Assembly (NCBI RefSeq): GCF_963678635.1
Contig: NC_087063.1
Coordinates: 12,684,368-12,748,367 of the forward strand
From: Symsagittifera roscoffensis
Lineage: Eukaryota > Xenacoelomorpha > Acoela > Convolutidae
Direction: 5' to 3'
DNA length: 64,000 bases
In this document: piece after piece, positions 44,901 to 56,200 of the stretch
Layout: every line of letters starts with the position of its first letter
Position numbering within the stretch: position 1 is the stretch's first letter
The notes under the pieces: model-generated
Database searches by the model: none
What the model saw: only the letters and a program-made list of their open reading frames with translations
What the model was told of the DNA's origin: nothing
Translations under genes and position numbers: made by a program

Positions 44901-46255
44901 GGATTACCGGCTATAAACAGCTGAACTCACTTATCTTTCTCATGGAAAATAATAAAAAAAATTTTGCACCAGTTCATACTTTAGTAAACATATGGTCGTG
45001 TCCACTCTATTCTAGCGGCTTAATTTTGAAAGTGTTAAAATGCGTTAAAATTGATTGTGCTTAATCTAAATTGTTTATAAAAAAGGCCTCTTGTTTGATC
45101 TTTATTTCATTTCGTAATTTTGATTTGATATGATGTCATTGATATTTACTTCTTACGGGGCAACCTTCAACAAACCTATCGCTGGCTTTCCGGCTGTCAT
45201 AGCATGAGCTAAACTGCAAATTTTGTTATCGAAAGTTAGATTGCTTATGCTGGTTAAAAAATAATCAAAAATAAACAAAAAAGAAAAGCCTATTATATGC
45301 CTGCTCTAAATTATTAGAGTCAGAAAAATCACATGGGCTGAGATCTGCAAAACGGATAATACTAAACAAATTTATATCGAACAAGGATGGTTGATTGATG
45401 CGCAAGTGGAACGGAAAATTCCGACCACAAAAATGAAAAAAAAAAATTTTTTTTTCCTAAACACGATTGTTTTTATCGTGGTCTGATGATAGGATCTGCA
45501 CACAGGATCTGAGCATATTCGCTTGTGTAAAAAAATAAATCAATTTCGATAGTTTAAATAAATTCGACATATTCGACGACAGGCTCCTCCGAAAAATGCA
45601 TGGAAAAAACCAAAAAAAAAAATGAAAACTGAAACAGCAGAAAGTTTTCGAATTTTTTTCTCACGAAAGCGCAGAAAAACACGTTCAAAAATTTTTACGG
45701 AAATTTAACTTATTTTGACGACTTGAATAAAAGTATAAATAATATAACTTAATACCAGTTTTTCTTGAAGCAGAACATTTTTCTCTGCATACTAATAAGG
45801 AGTATAGGGTTTAAAAATTGCATTTGAAAAAAAAAACGTAAAACGATCCGACAAAAACTAGGACGAAAACCACAAAACCTAAAAAATACTTCAAGTAAAC
45901 AAAAAATTTTGAAAAAAATGATTTCTACTCAATATGGCCTCGCTTATTTTATTTGATTCTTCAAGAAACTGAGCATGACTGTCAGCCTCCAAGTATACCT
46001 TACAGTTTTATAAAAGTGTAGGTAAGAATAGTTCTCAGTTAAAATACCATTGCTCTCGCAAGTGTAAGTTAGACCAAAAACGAACAAAAACTAAGTTAGA
46101 CCAAATCAGAAAAACTGCTAGTCACCATTACAGAAAAACAGGAAAAACGCAGACGGTGGAAAGAGGACTTTGATATGATACTACACCTGGCCAACTGAAC
46201 CCCTTCCCCAAGTTCTTTCTTTGAAGTAGTCAAAATCGGTATTGATGTCTTTCAA
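44901..46255. other. Noncoding, A-rich stretch
   Basis: Between the LINE and the BEL/Pao element. I see no gene. Confidence 0.4.
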
Positions 46256-46256
46256 A

Positions 46257-46343
46257 ATTGTCGCTCTCAGATTTTCAATTATTCAAGTTGGCCCCAATGA
46301 AACAAAATCATGAGTATTTCACGCATATCAAAACTTTGAGACA
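46257..46343 (-). repeat. LTR remnant of the BEL/Pao element (left)
   Basis: Shares 'attgtcgct.tcaga.tttcaatta', 'caa.tt.g', 'atca.tgagta.ttca.gcatatcaaa' and 'tttgagac' with 49396-49505, in the same order and orientation. The right copy has a small extra segment ('tctactaagtgaaag...'). Confidence 0.6.
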
Positions 46344-49300
46344 ATTAACTCTTAAGTTGAAATCAAATTAGGTATGTCGGCGAAAGGTGGTGATCAGCAA
46401 CATCCTCGGGGAGCCCTCAAGTTTTAAGGATTGGGGTCGTCCCCCTCCCGTTTGCCTTGAGTGTGTTTTATGAGGACATCTTTTTCAAGTGGTTCCTCGG
46501 GTGGCCTACATATTTCCTTTGATGAGAGTTGGGGCGTACTCCTCAAGAAGATGCTTCCAGCAACGGACAAGTTTATCTTTTGCTCTACTCCAAGACTTGT
46601 TGGACAGTTTACTAGTAGATGATTCATAGAAGGCTGCTGCTGGAGCGTAGACGAATGGACGACCCACAAGGATGTGGTTGGGTGTCTGTGGAAAATCGTC
46701 GTCAATGTCACAGCCGACATGAGTAGTGAACAGGAGTTAGGAATTGCCTCAGTCTTGACTACAATAGTAGCAAAAGGATCCCTCGATAGTCGGTCAGAAC
46801 TAAGATTCAGTAAGAAAGCTTGTTTTATCTTTGAAACAAATCGCTCCCACACGCCATTAGAATGAGGCGCAGTCAGAGGACTTAGATTTGCAGTGTTTCA
46901 GTTATCGTCGTTTCGTTAAAGTTAATAGTTTCGAGCGTAGTTGCTTACAGGCGCTGATGAAGTAGGTAGCGTTGTCAGAGTAGTTAATAGGTTCCTATAG
47001 TAATATTGGATGCTTAGTCGTCATCGCGCGCGAAGATTACTGTTGTCGAGAAAAAGAAAGAACTGTTAAGTTCTGTTTTTTTTTCTAGTCAACTTGCTAC
47101 TTGGTTCGTAGCTGAATGTAGGCCTGAACAAATTACTCCCACTGGGATTGCTCATTAAGGAGAATCTTGGCTTTTTCCAGGTGTTCTATAATAACTGAAC
47201 GTTTCACGTTTCCTTGCAAGATACCGATAAAAATTATAACGGTAAAAACTTAACTGTAGCGCTGTCTGCTGGGTTGAGTTTACCAGGATTGTCTATCCAT
47301 TGATCAGCTTTTCATTTAAAAAAAATATCATCGACTCCTTTGGCGCAATAAATAGGGTGATGCAAACTAGAACAAAGCTGTTGTGCTATCTTTCCATTAG
47401 TGGGTGACCTGGGGTTTCATTTCAATTTCATAAGTAGCAAATTGGCACAGCCATGCTCCGACAAGACTACTTATATTTCCAGTTTGGAAAGCTCTCTTGG
47501 TTCAGTGTAGCTACCTCTGTTCTGCCAATAAAAAAGTAACGATACGGCCAGCAGATCGGAAGTAGATACACGTAGGCATGGCGTATTCCGATGCGTTGCA
47601 GAACACATGAAGCTGTAGGTCACTAGGTGACAGTTGTGGCCCAAATAAGCTCGGTAGCCGCACATGCGGCATTGTTTCCATTGCTCGACCCATTTGCTAA
47701 TTATCAGAACGAAGTCTCAAGGCACAGGTTCGTCCCAGCATATACCAGACTTTCACTAGTTTTTCAGAATAAATTTTATGATAAACGGCGTTAGAATACC
47801 TAGTGGGTCGAAAACCCTTGATACTATAGAGAGAACTGTTCGGAGTATAGAATATGTAGTAAAAGTTACCTTGGTTGTTGGCTGCGCGAAGATCGTATGG
47901 TTAGTGTTGTCCTATATGATGCCTGGGACCCCATTCACTGTAGTTGGTAAGGTTGAATTCACCTGTCTTAGGGACGATTTTAGCCGTGTTGTAGTGTCTT
48001 TAGCATCCTTTGCCGTGACGAATGAATGGGCGATGTCGTCCAAGTACAAGCTTTCATGCAACAGTTTGGAGCAATATTGACCTTGGTTACGCAGTAATCA
48101 GCAGCTGTTCGAAGTTCAAAGATGGCAATGGATGGTGACCATTTTGCACCATAGATACGTCGGGTGTATTGGCGTTGTTTCACACAATTTTTGGTTGGTC
48201 AAAGGAAGCAAAACGCATTTTGATCCTCATCTTTAAAACCTATTTGCAGAAACATGCCTTCCATATCCGCCGATACGACCATATTTTTCCCGAAATCATA
48301 CTAGAAGGCCAACACATGTTGTTTGCTAGCGTCTGGTCCAGTTTCAAGACAAGACTTCAACGAGACGCCTTTGTTCATCGAGGCTGCGTTTGCCAACATA
48401 CGTACATCCTCGCGCTTGTTTGGAATACTCAACGGGTGGTGCAGGAGGTACCAAGAGAATTCCGGCTGTGAATATTGAAAACTAACGCACTTGACGTAGT
48501 TATTTTCCAGGTCAATATTAAGGGATTTGTCATAAAATTGCATCGTTTCAGGATCCTTTTTTTAGAACCGTCTTCCTAGTAATTGCAGTTCAGATTTTGC
48601 TACTGGATCTTGTTGGCTATTTTCACTTCGCTTTGCCAGAGTAGACTTCTTTTGAAGCGATATCCATCGTGCTTAATGCATTGTTCCATAAAACTTAGTT
48701 GTCTTTTGCTTGTTTCAGAAAAAGTAGCTTTGTTGTTTTCGTGGATGCCTGATCCTTCCATTTTCTAGAATTTCCCACTATTTAAGTAAGAGTAGCGTCT
48801 TCTTGTTCGTTTGTGTCAATGAAGTTACTTAATTGCGAAACTGACTCAGTCACATTTTATTTCTGGTTGAGCGGGCCAGTGATTGTCCAACCTAGTAGGT
48901 TTTTGAGAGCGTAAGTGGTGCCTGTACGACCTTTCCTGATATTTTGTTCCACAGCGTTTTAAATTGCCATTACTCCTAGCACAATTTGCACTATGTTGTC
49001 GCCTAGATCAGGAAAATTGCCATATCGAAGATGGTTGTAGAGCGAGCACGTTCTGTTAAGGTTGTATAAATCGATGGCGTCAAATATCAGAATTTTAACT
49101 GACTAGACTGACTATACAGTGAATTTAGGCATAGTAGCCTTTTCTGGTCAGATAGTTAGCTGGAACAGAGAGGAAGACACTGTCTTTACTGAAAGCGCCT
49201 CGTACAAAGAGGACGACACTATCTTTACTAAAAGCGCCCCTTAATTTTCCAGCTGCTTTGCTGAAGATGTATGAGTAGCTGCTGCAGTTGTCGAGTATGG

Positions 49301-49395
49301 CTTAGCACTCCACTTTGATGCCATTGTTGAAAAATGTTAATGCGTAAATCGCAACTAATTTTTCATGTTGCTCATGTTGTCGATTGGATCTGTAG

Positions 49396-49505
49396 ATTGT
49401 CGCTTTCAGACTTTCAATTAGTCAACTTAGTCTACTAAGTGAAAGTCTACTAAATAAATAAGTAAAAATCATAAGTAATTCAAGCATATCAAAGATTTGA
49501 GACAT
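49396..49505 (-). repeat. LTR remnant of the BEL/Pao element (right)
   Basis: Partner of 46257-46343. It lies next to the protease-like end of the internal region, where the 5' LTR of a minus-strand element is expected. The true LTR ends are not visible. Confidence 0.6.
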
Positions 49506-49539
49506 ATAAAGACCGCGCTTAGGTTTGAGACTTTCAATT

Positions 49540-49985
49540 TCGAGTACTTTTTGTAAGTTTTTTGGAAAAAAAAATGAAAAATCATAATCAACGCCATATC
49601 TCGAAAAGCGAAAGGATTTGAGCAGTCATACTTTGACGCCAGACTTGCGTGAACTCTTGAGTGTACCCTCCCAGGATCTCACTGAAGGATGGAAAATTTC
49701 AAGTTCTCTTTTTTTCATATCTCAGGTTTTCGAAAAACAAAATTGAAAAAATCAAAAAAAAAAACGCCATATCTCGAAAACCAAAAGGATTTGAGCAGTC
49801 AAACTTGGATGCCAGATTTGCGATTCTTGAGTTAACCCTGACAGCACCTTACTTATGGCTGAAGAATTTCGTCGACTTGAGTAAACATTTCAACCATTGC
49901 AGTGTTTTGGCCTTTTAACAGACCAACATAGGGACTACTTAAACCTGTGCCTAGTGAAATGATGCGTTGAAAAAGCTAAACATGT
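49540..49985. repeat. Minisatellite-bearing dispersed repeat, copy B
   Basis: Two units of the 'cgccatatctcgaaaa', 'aaaggatttgagcagtca', 'ga.gccaga.ttg', 'cctgacagcacc' family start near 49588 and 49763. They are followed by 'caaccattgcagtg' and a 'atgcgttgaaaaagct', 'aaacatg' tail. Same layout as 9.9-10.4 kb and 59.5-60.4 kb. Confidence 0.7.
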
Positions 49986-50214
49986 CAACACAGGGACTTC
50001 TTAAACATGTTGTGAAACGCCCATCAAATGTATAGATAGATATTGATAGACAGATAGATAAAGTTAGATCTGGCGGTAGAAGTTGATTATCATCAACAAT
50101 CGAGAAGATAAAACACACTCTATGCCATAGTTTCTTCCCTAAGGAGTGGTAAGAACAGCAATGACAATTTCTTTTAATTTCACTTAGAAGTCGATTATTT
50201 TCATACAACGCGAG

Positions 50215-53200
50215 TTATATTAGATCTTCAACCAAAATTTCTTCTGAATTCTTAGCCTTCGATCCCAACTTTCCTTTCTTCGCAGATACTTTGCCTCTGT
50301 TTTCTGCAATTTTTCTCTTTCTATTCACTCTTTTCTTCATATACTGCTCTGTCTTTTTAGCCGCGTGAACACTTGGATTCAGTACAGCTTCTCGTTTTTT
50401 CATCACTGTTCGTTCTAACTTTCTTTCACGTAAAGTCGCTGCTATCTGTGTGTAATGAGACGACAAAAAAGTCTCGTTTTCTCCTTCTTTATTCAGACTT
50501 TTGAAAGCCTTTTCAAAGCATTGATAAGTGCTTTGAAACATCTCGCTGAACTCAGGTTTACTATCATTATTAGACTTGGAAATAAGCTCTCTTACAACAG
50601 GGAACAGGAGCTTGTGCAAAGTTTCTTCGGGCATTTTGGGGCAACATTGGATAAGTTGTTTGCTCTGCAGGATCAATTTATTCCAGTCAAAAACAAACTG
50701 TCTTTTGGTTATGCTTTTCTGGTTGAATCTCGACTCTTTTAGGGCTAAAAGGTTCATTTTATCAATAATTTCAGATAACAAAGCAGATCCAAAGGTAGAA
50801 TCCTTCAAAAACTCCGCCGCAAAGATCAGAGTCAAATAAACAACATCTTTCAATGATATGTTCATGAGCTCTTTACCAGCCTCAATAAAGGAAACATTGC
50901 TTATTAAACTGTCAACAGTTCTCTTGAAAAAATCAGTCAATATTTTGTCGCGACCGGGATTTTGTAAAGCAAAAGCTATACGAGCAAAAGAACTTTCTAG
51001 AAACTCTTCAGCGTTGAATTTCGAGAAAATAGAGGCAAAAATCTGACAGGAAACAGTTTGAACCCATTCATGTGGGTAACTCAAATGCTCGTTCACTTTT
51101 TCTACTACTTCAGGCAAGACTTTGGTAAATTTTTTCTGGCCATCGGGAGAAAAATCCAAGATGTTGAAAACACGATGTAGAAGCTTCAGTACTGACAGTA
51201 CAGTATAGTCAATAACTCTTGTACGTTCTTCATTTTTAGTGGCTTTGCTATCAATTCCTAGAATTGGCCGACTTTGATTTTCATTACAGTCTTTTAAGAC
51301 TTTACAGCTCAGCTTGAAAAAATTAACAATCTTTTCGTCCAAACTACTTCGATAATTTTCTACTAAAATGTCCATCACTAGAAATCCAAGCATGCAAAGC
51401 GAGAGATCAACCGACTTATCCATCCATTTCATAACTGTTTCCGTAAACTCAGAGTACTCTTTTTCGCCGACACGGGAGAAAATTTTAGCCAAACATAGTC
51501 GGGCTAATTTCCTACAGCTTTGTGCACTGTCATTGGCAAGTGTCAAACACAATGGGAAAAACAACTTATCCGATACACTCTGTAAGAAAGATTCGCTTAC
51601 TTTGGAGACGAAAAGTACCAGAAGTTCGAGCGCCGATTCTCGACCGGTTTGGTCTTCATAATTTACTATTTGCGCCAGAACGAAATCCAAACTTTTCTCC
51701 GCTTTTTCTTGAGCATAGCCAATCAAGTAGTCTAAATAAAGATTTCTGCAATTGATTCTACTCGAAGGAATCGGTGATTGAATCATCAGCTTAGAAACTT
51801 TGTTCACAACTTCAGAAACGTTTTCATGCTTCAACCTTCGGGCTATAATAGCTTTTACTAACGATAGGCTTGATTTAACTTTATTTTTATCAGCAAGATC
51901 TTCCTCAATGTGGGCTAAAATAATTGTCAGTTGGTCATTTCTCACTGGTAATTTTTCATCAGCAAGCATGATTTTGATGCAATTTGCAACCACAGGAACT
52001 AACTCCTGACTATCGGAAGATATGGAAGTTCCTCGACAGAATTTTTTGTTAATCATGATCAGCTTGTCGAAGATTTCAGATTTCAACACGCCTTCCGATT
52101 GCAAGTTAAGAAACTCTTTCATGCACCGAATGGATTGAATTAACACAGGCAAATAAGAAGAGTTTAGACTTTCGATCACCAACGGAACTAACTGTTGCAA
52201 GATGCTCAACATTTCGGCATTACGAAGCGTATTGATGTCTAATTTACTCGTCAATTTCAGGAGAAGTTGGAAACCAAATTGGACAAACACATGATGATAT
52301 GAAAAGGTGACTACATTTGCTTTCCTATCAACTACTCTTGTTGGCACCGGATCCAACAGCCGGTAGTCTCGGGGTTGCAATCTAGGGTCCTGCTTCTGCA
52401 TTGTGCGGTCTTTTGAATTCTTTTCAAACATTTTCTTCAAATTTCCGTTACACACCTCTTGCACAAACTGCAATATTTTCAAATTCTTCAGTTTTTTATT
52501 GAGCAATAATTCAGCACCGAATCGGTTCAAAATATCACTTATTGTTCGTTTATTCGAACTCGTTTCTTTTTCTTCTAAGCCTTCTGAAAGTGGCTTTAAA
52601 AGTTCGACCATATCTTCGTTTAAACAGAAATATCCCATCAAACCGTAGCATGGAATAGCATAACTTTTTCTGGCTTCTTCGGTTCTCGAAACCAGTTTTG
52701 TCGATGTTCTTTCCTCCGCCCCCAAACCAAACAGATCTCGGATCAAAAATTTCCCAATTTCTTTCAAGTTCTCACAACTTATATCGCCTGCTGTGAAACA
52801 CGCTTTCGACTCAGTGAGAATTCGGTATAGTGTGAATACTAGAATATGTCGGAGGTATCCTCGATCTAACAAGTGGAACAAGTCTTTGATCAGTTCGTTC
52901 AGGTACTCTACTTCCAAATTCGGCAAAATCTGAATCAAAACTCCGCGTGTTGCATGTCTCACTGATTTATCACGTGACCTTAGAAAACCACACATTGACA
53001 GAAGAAGTTTCTTAACGTGAAAATCTTTGGTTTTCGCTCCCAAAAACTTTGCAACATTATATAGCCCAATATGAACTGGCAGTTTCGCAATTATAGCGTT
53101 CGATTCGTCCTTGTCGATAATGTCAGAATCCGACAACTTTTGTTTCATCAACATGGATAAAATTCTCCCTGCAAACGAGTTCAAAACCACATATGCTTTT

Positions 53201-56200
53201 TCCGCCTGATACGCACTTTCTATTTTATGACGAAGAGTATCGTTTGAGCCGAACGCGGTCAAAGTAGCAGCTAGAACCCTACAAGCCACTTTCGGATTTT
53301 CATGGTTTTGGTTGACCATTAACAAACATCTTTCGGCTAAGCGCACCAAACTGTTCAATTCCATTTTAGTCGCACAGCTTTTCAGCATTTCAATTGACGC
53401 CGTAATCAAGTTTGGGTCTTTAACTTGCTCGAACTTAACAATGGCAATCCAAGCAATCGGTATCAGGAAAAACTGGAATGTAGCTATGCAAAATTTGTCT
53501 TGAAGAATTAGCTCTGCAATTTTGAGTAAGCCTCTGCATCTTCTAGACACTTGTAACTGAGAAATATCATCGATGTAGTCAATCTTTCCAACTTGCAATA
53601 ATCGCAGCTCCTCCAAAACCGTATCTTTCTCGTGACAATTTTCAATGAAACACTTCAGCATGTTCAGAACATTGATCAAAATTGGGTCTTCTGGTTTCGT
53701 TTTCAGCATGAAAGACAGGTGTGTTTTAATCATCAACACTATTTTCGCGTTCAAGTCAAACTTGGTAATCATGTACTTTACAGTTTCAACGCAGCGATCG
53801 CGAATCGCGAAATCGTCTATCGTATCTATGAAAAAGCAACAATTTTTGAAAACTACAGCAATAGCTATAACGCAATTTTGAGGTGACATGCTTTCGAGCA
53901 TTTCGGGAATCTTCGAGAAACAGTCAAACCGACGCGCAAAATCAGGTTCCTCGACATACTTCGGATTCCAAGAGTTCAAACCCTTGATCAAGTCGACGAA
54001 CTCGGGACTAATAGTCAAGTAAATATCAGTCAAATCATTTCGCATTTCAACGGACAGATTCTCCGAGAAGTTCGAAGCAAGTGTGAACAATACAGAATGA
54101 GGACTTTCACAATTTCTGAGTAAAGTCACAATAAGTTTCGTAACATCTCCACTCATGAATTTAGGCAGAACTTTTCGCTTTTTACTCATATACGCCGCAA
54201 GAGTAGTGGCCAAAGCTAGGCTCTCTTCCGGGGATGTAATATCAGAAACCATGAACAGAAGAAGTTTCAGCAAGTTTACTCTTTCGTTTTTGTTCAGCTT
54301 TTTAAACTGGTCTGACATCATCTTCAGTTGGAGAAATTTGATCACAAAGCAAGCGTGACTCTTCAGCAGTCTCGCACCCAGTTCGTCAAACTCATTTTGG
54401 GCATCCATTCCATCATCTGAGATTCCTTCGCATTCACTTGAAATTTCTTCTTTCTCTTCTGGAATTAAAGATGTCAAAACTCTCAACACAAAAAATTGCA
54501 ACTGACTAGAAACATTGGGCTGCAAAAACCAACAAAAACACTCCAGTAACGATTTTGAATTTCGTGAGTCCATTTGAAAACTCAGATATTTTCTGTAAAA
54601 TCCATTCGCTGCAAAAGATTCTACGAATTTGGCCTGAATTGAAATTGACGCCTTCGAAAGATCTTCACTGGAGTTAAACACAAGAGCCGGTTTTAGTAAA
54701 ACTTGGCATATAGACTCTACTTCAAATTCTTCAAATGGCTCTGATGACAGATTAACATATGATAAAAGACAAACCAGAGCTTGTTTGGATAGTCTTTTAT
54801 TTCTCGATGCCAGTTCTGAATTTTTCATCCATTTTTTCTTGGAACGCTCAAGGGACAGACAGATATTTAAGTTACATTTTCCAAACGTCTTCATAATTTC
54901 AAGAAACGATAGTCGCTGCATGTTTCTCAAGACTTGTTGTAAGACCAAGAGAAACCTCGACATTATGTTGCATTCAAACTTCGAATGCTCAAAATCTGAC
55001 TTTCGACCATCTGCTAAAAGTTCAGAAAAATCAGCAAAAGCATCAGTAAGAAAAGCTTCCTTTTCTTCAACTGAAAGATATCGTACAAACTGGAAAATAG
55101 CCCTAAAACGCTCATCTACATTTGAGATCCAGCCAGTATTGAACAGTCTTCCCAGCAAAAATGGCAGCATTATTTCAAGAAATTTATCTCTATGGGTTTC
55201 GTGCACGAGGCAATTTTCTTCTGACAACTTCAGCTCGTTCAGCCCTTTTTTGACCGACTTGTCTGAGCACAGCTGAGCCATACAATCTTTATAGGGCTCC
55301 AAATAAGTCAACTTAAAACTAAACACAAAGTCTAACACTGCACTTTGCAAAAAACTGAGACTCGATCTCAACATTTCTTTCGCAAGTTGTAATATTTTGG
55401 GATCGTTTTTGATAGTTTTCATGCTTGCCAGAGACGAAAGAACTTTGAAAAACGCAAGTAAGGTCGGTACGTGTGATTCATCTTCGCTTAACAAGACAAC
55501 AATTTCTTTGTTCACCGAGACCGTGTTCAATATTAACTCTATGTTCATTCGTCTGCTCAAAGTTGTAGATGCAAAATCGCGAACCAGAAATTTGAAGAAA
55601 TAGTTTTTTAACTGATCCACAGAAATTTCAGCTAAACTTATGTTCATTTTAAACATGTCGAGCAAATTTTCACGCCGCCTGATAGATGTGAACTCTTTTT
55701 GAGGGCTATAGAACTTAAGCAAAGAGTCCGCCATTGATTTTTCTTCTGGTGTCAAATGTTTTGTTTCCAAACTGCCAGTCGAAAATCTAGCTTCTGGGGC
55801 ATCAAATGTCTCATGAAGCAGATCACTTATAACTTTCCTTACTCGTTTATGATTTCTGTAACTACCAATGATTTCTTCAATTCCCTTTTGCAGAGGAACA
55901 AACCTGATAAAACATAATGAGACAAGGTATGAAAACGAAATTTCAATCAAGTCATCTAAGTCGATAAAGTCACTTTCCCAATTGCCGATTCGAGTTTTAG
56001 AGACAATGTGGTGTTTCAGTTTATCGCAGTACAGCAATTTCTCTCGCAGCGACGGCACACTGATTTCAACACTGGCCACTTCAAGCATATTTCTGAACAG
56101 ACCTTTCGTCGTAAAATTAGTTTCAGTTTTGTTTGTCGCATTTTCATTTGGCCAATTGAAACTCAGAAAAACTTCAATGGTATTCTTGACAACTTCTCGA

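Larger units (their letters stand above)
46257..49505 (-). mobile_element. Decayed BEL/Pao LTR retrotransposon
   Basis: Minus-strand frames, read from high to low coordinate, follow Pao-type pol order. An aspartic-protease-like AILDNCSSYSYI (about 49300) has the catalytic D-S/T-G replaced. RT: PEFSWYLLHHPLSIPNK and SMNKGVSLKSCLETGPD (48301-48543), then RIYGAKWSPSIAIFELRTAA (about 48100), where a 'YVDD'-like box reads as TWTTS. RNase H: DLQLHVFCNASEYAMPTCIY (about 47600) and a degraded 'PRELSKLE'. Integrase end: WERFVSKIKQAFLL (46840). Flanking LTR remnants lie at 46257-46343 and 49396-49505. Stops and frameshifts throughout make it inactive. Confidence 0.8.
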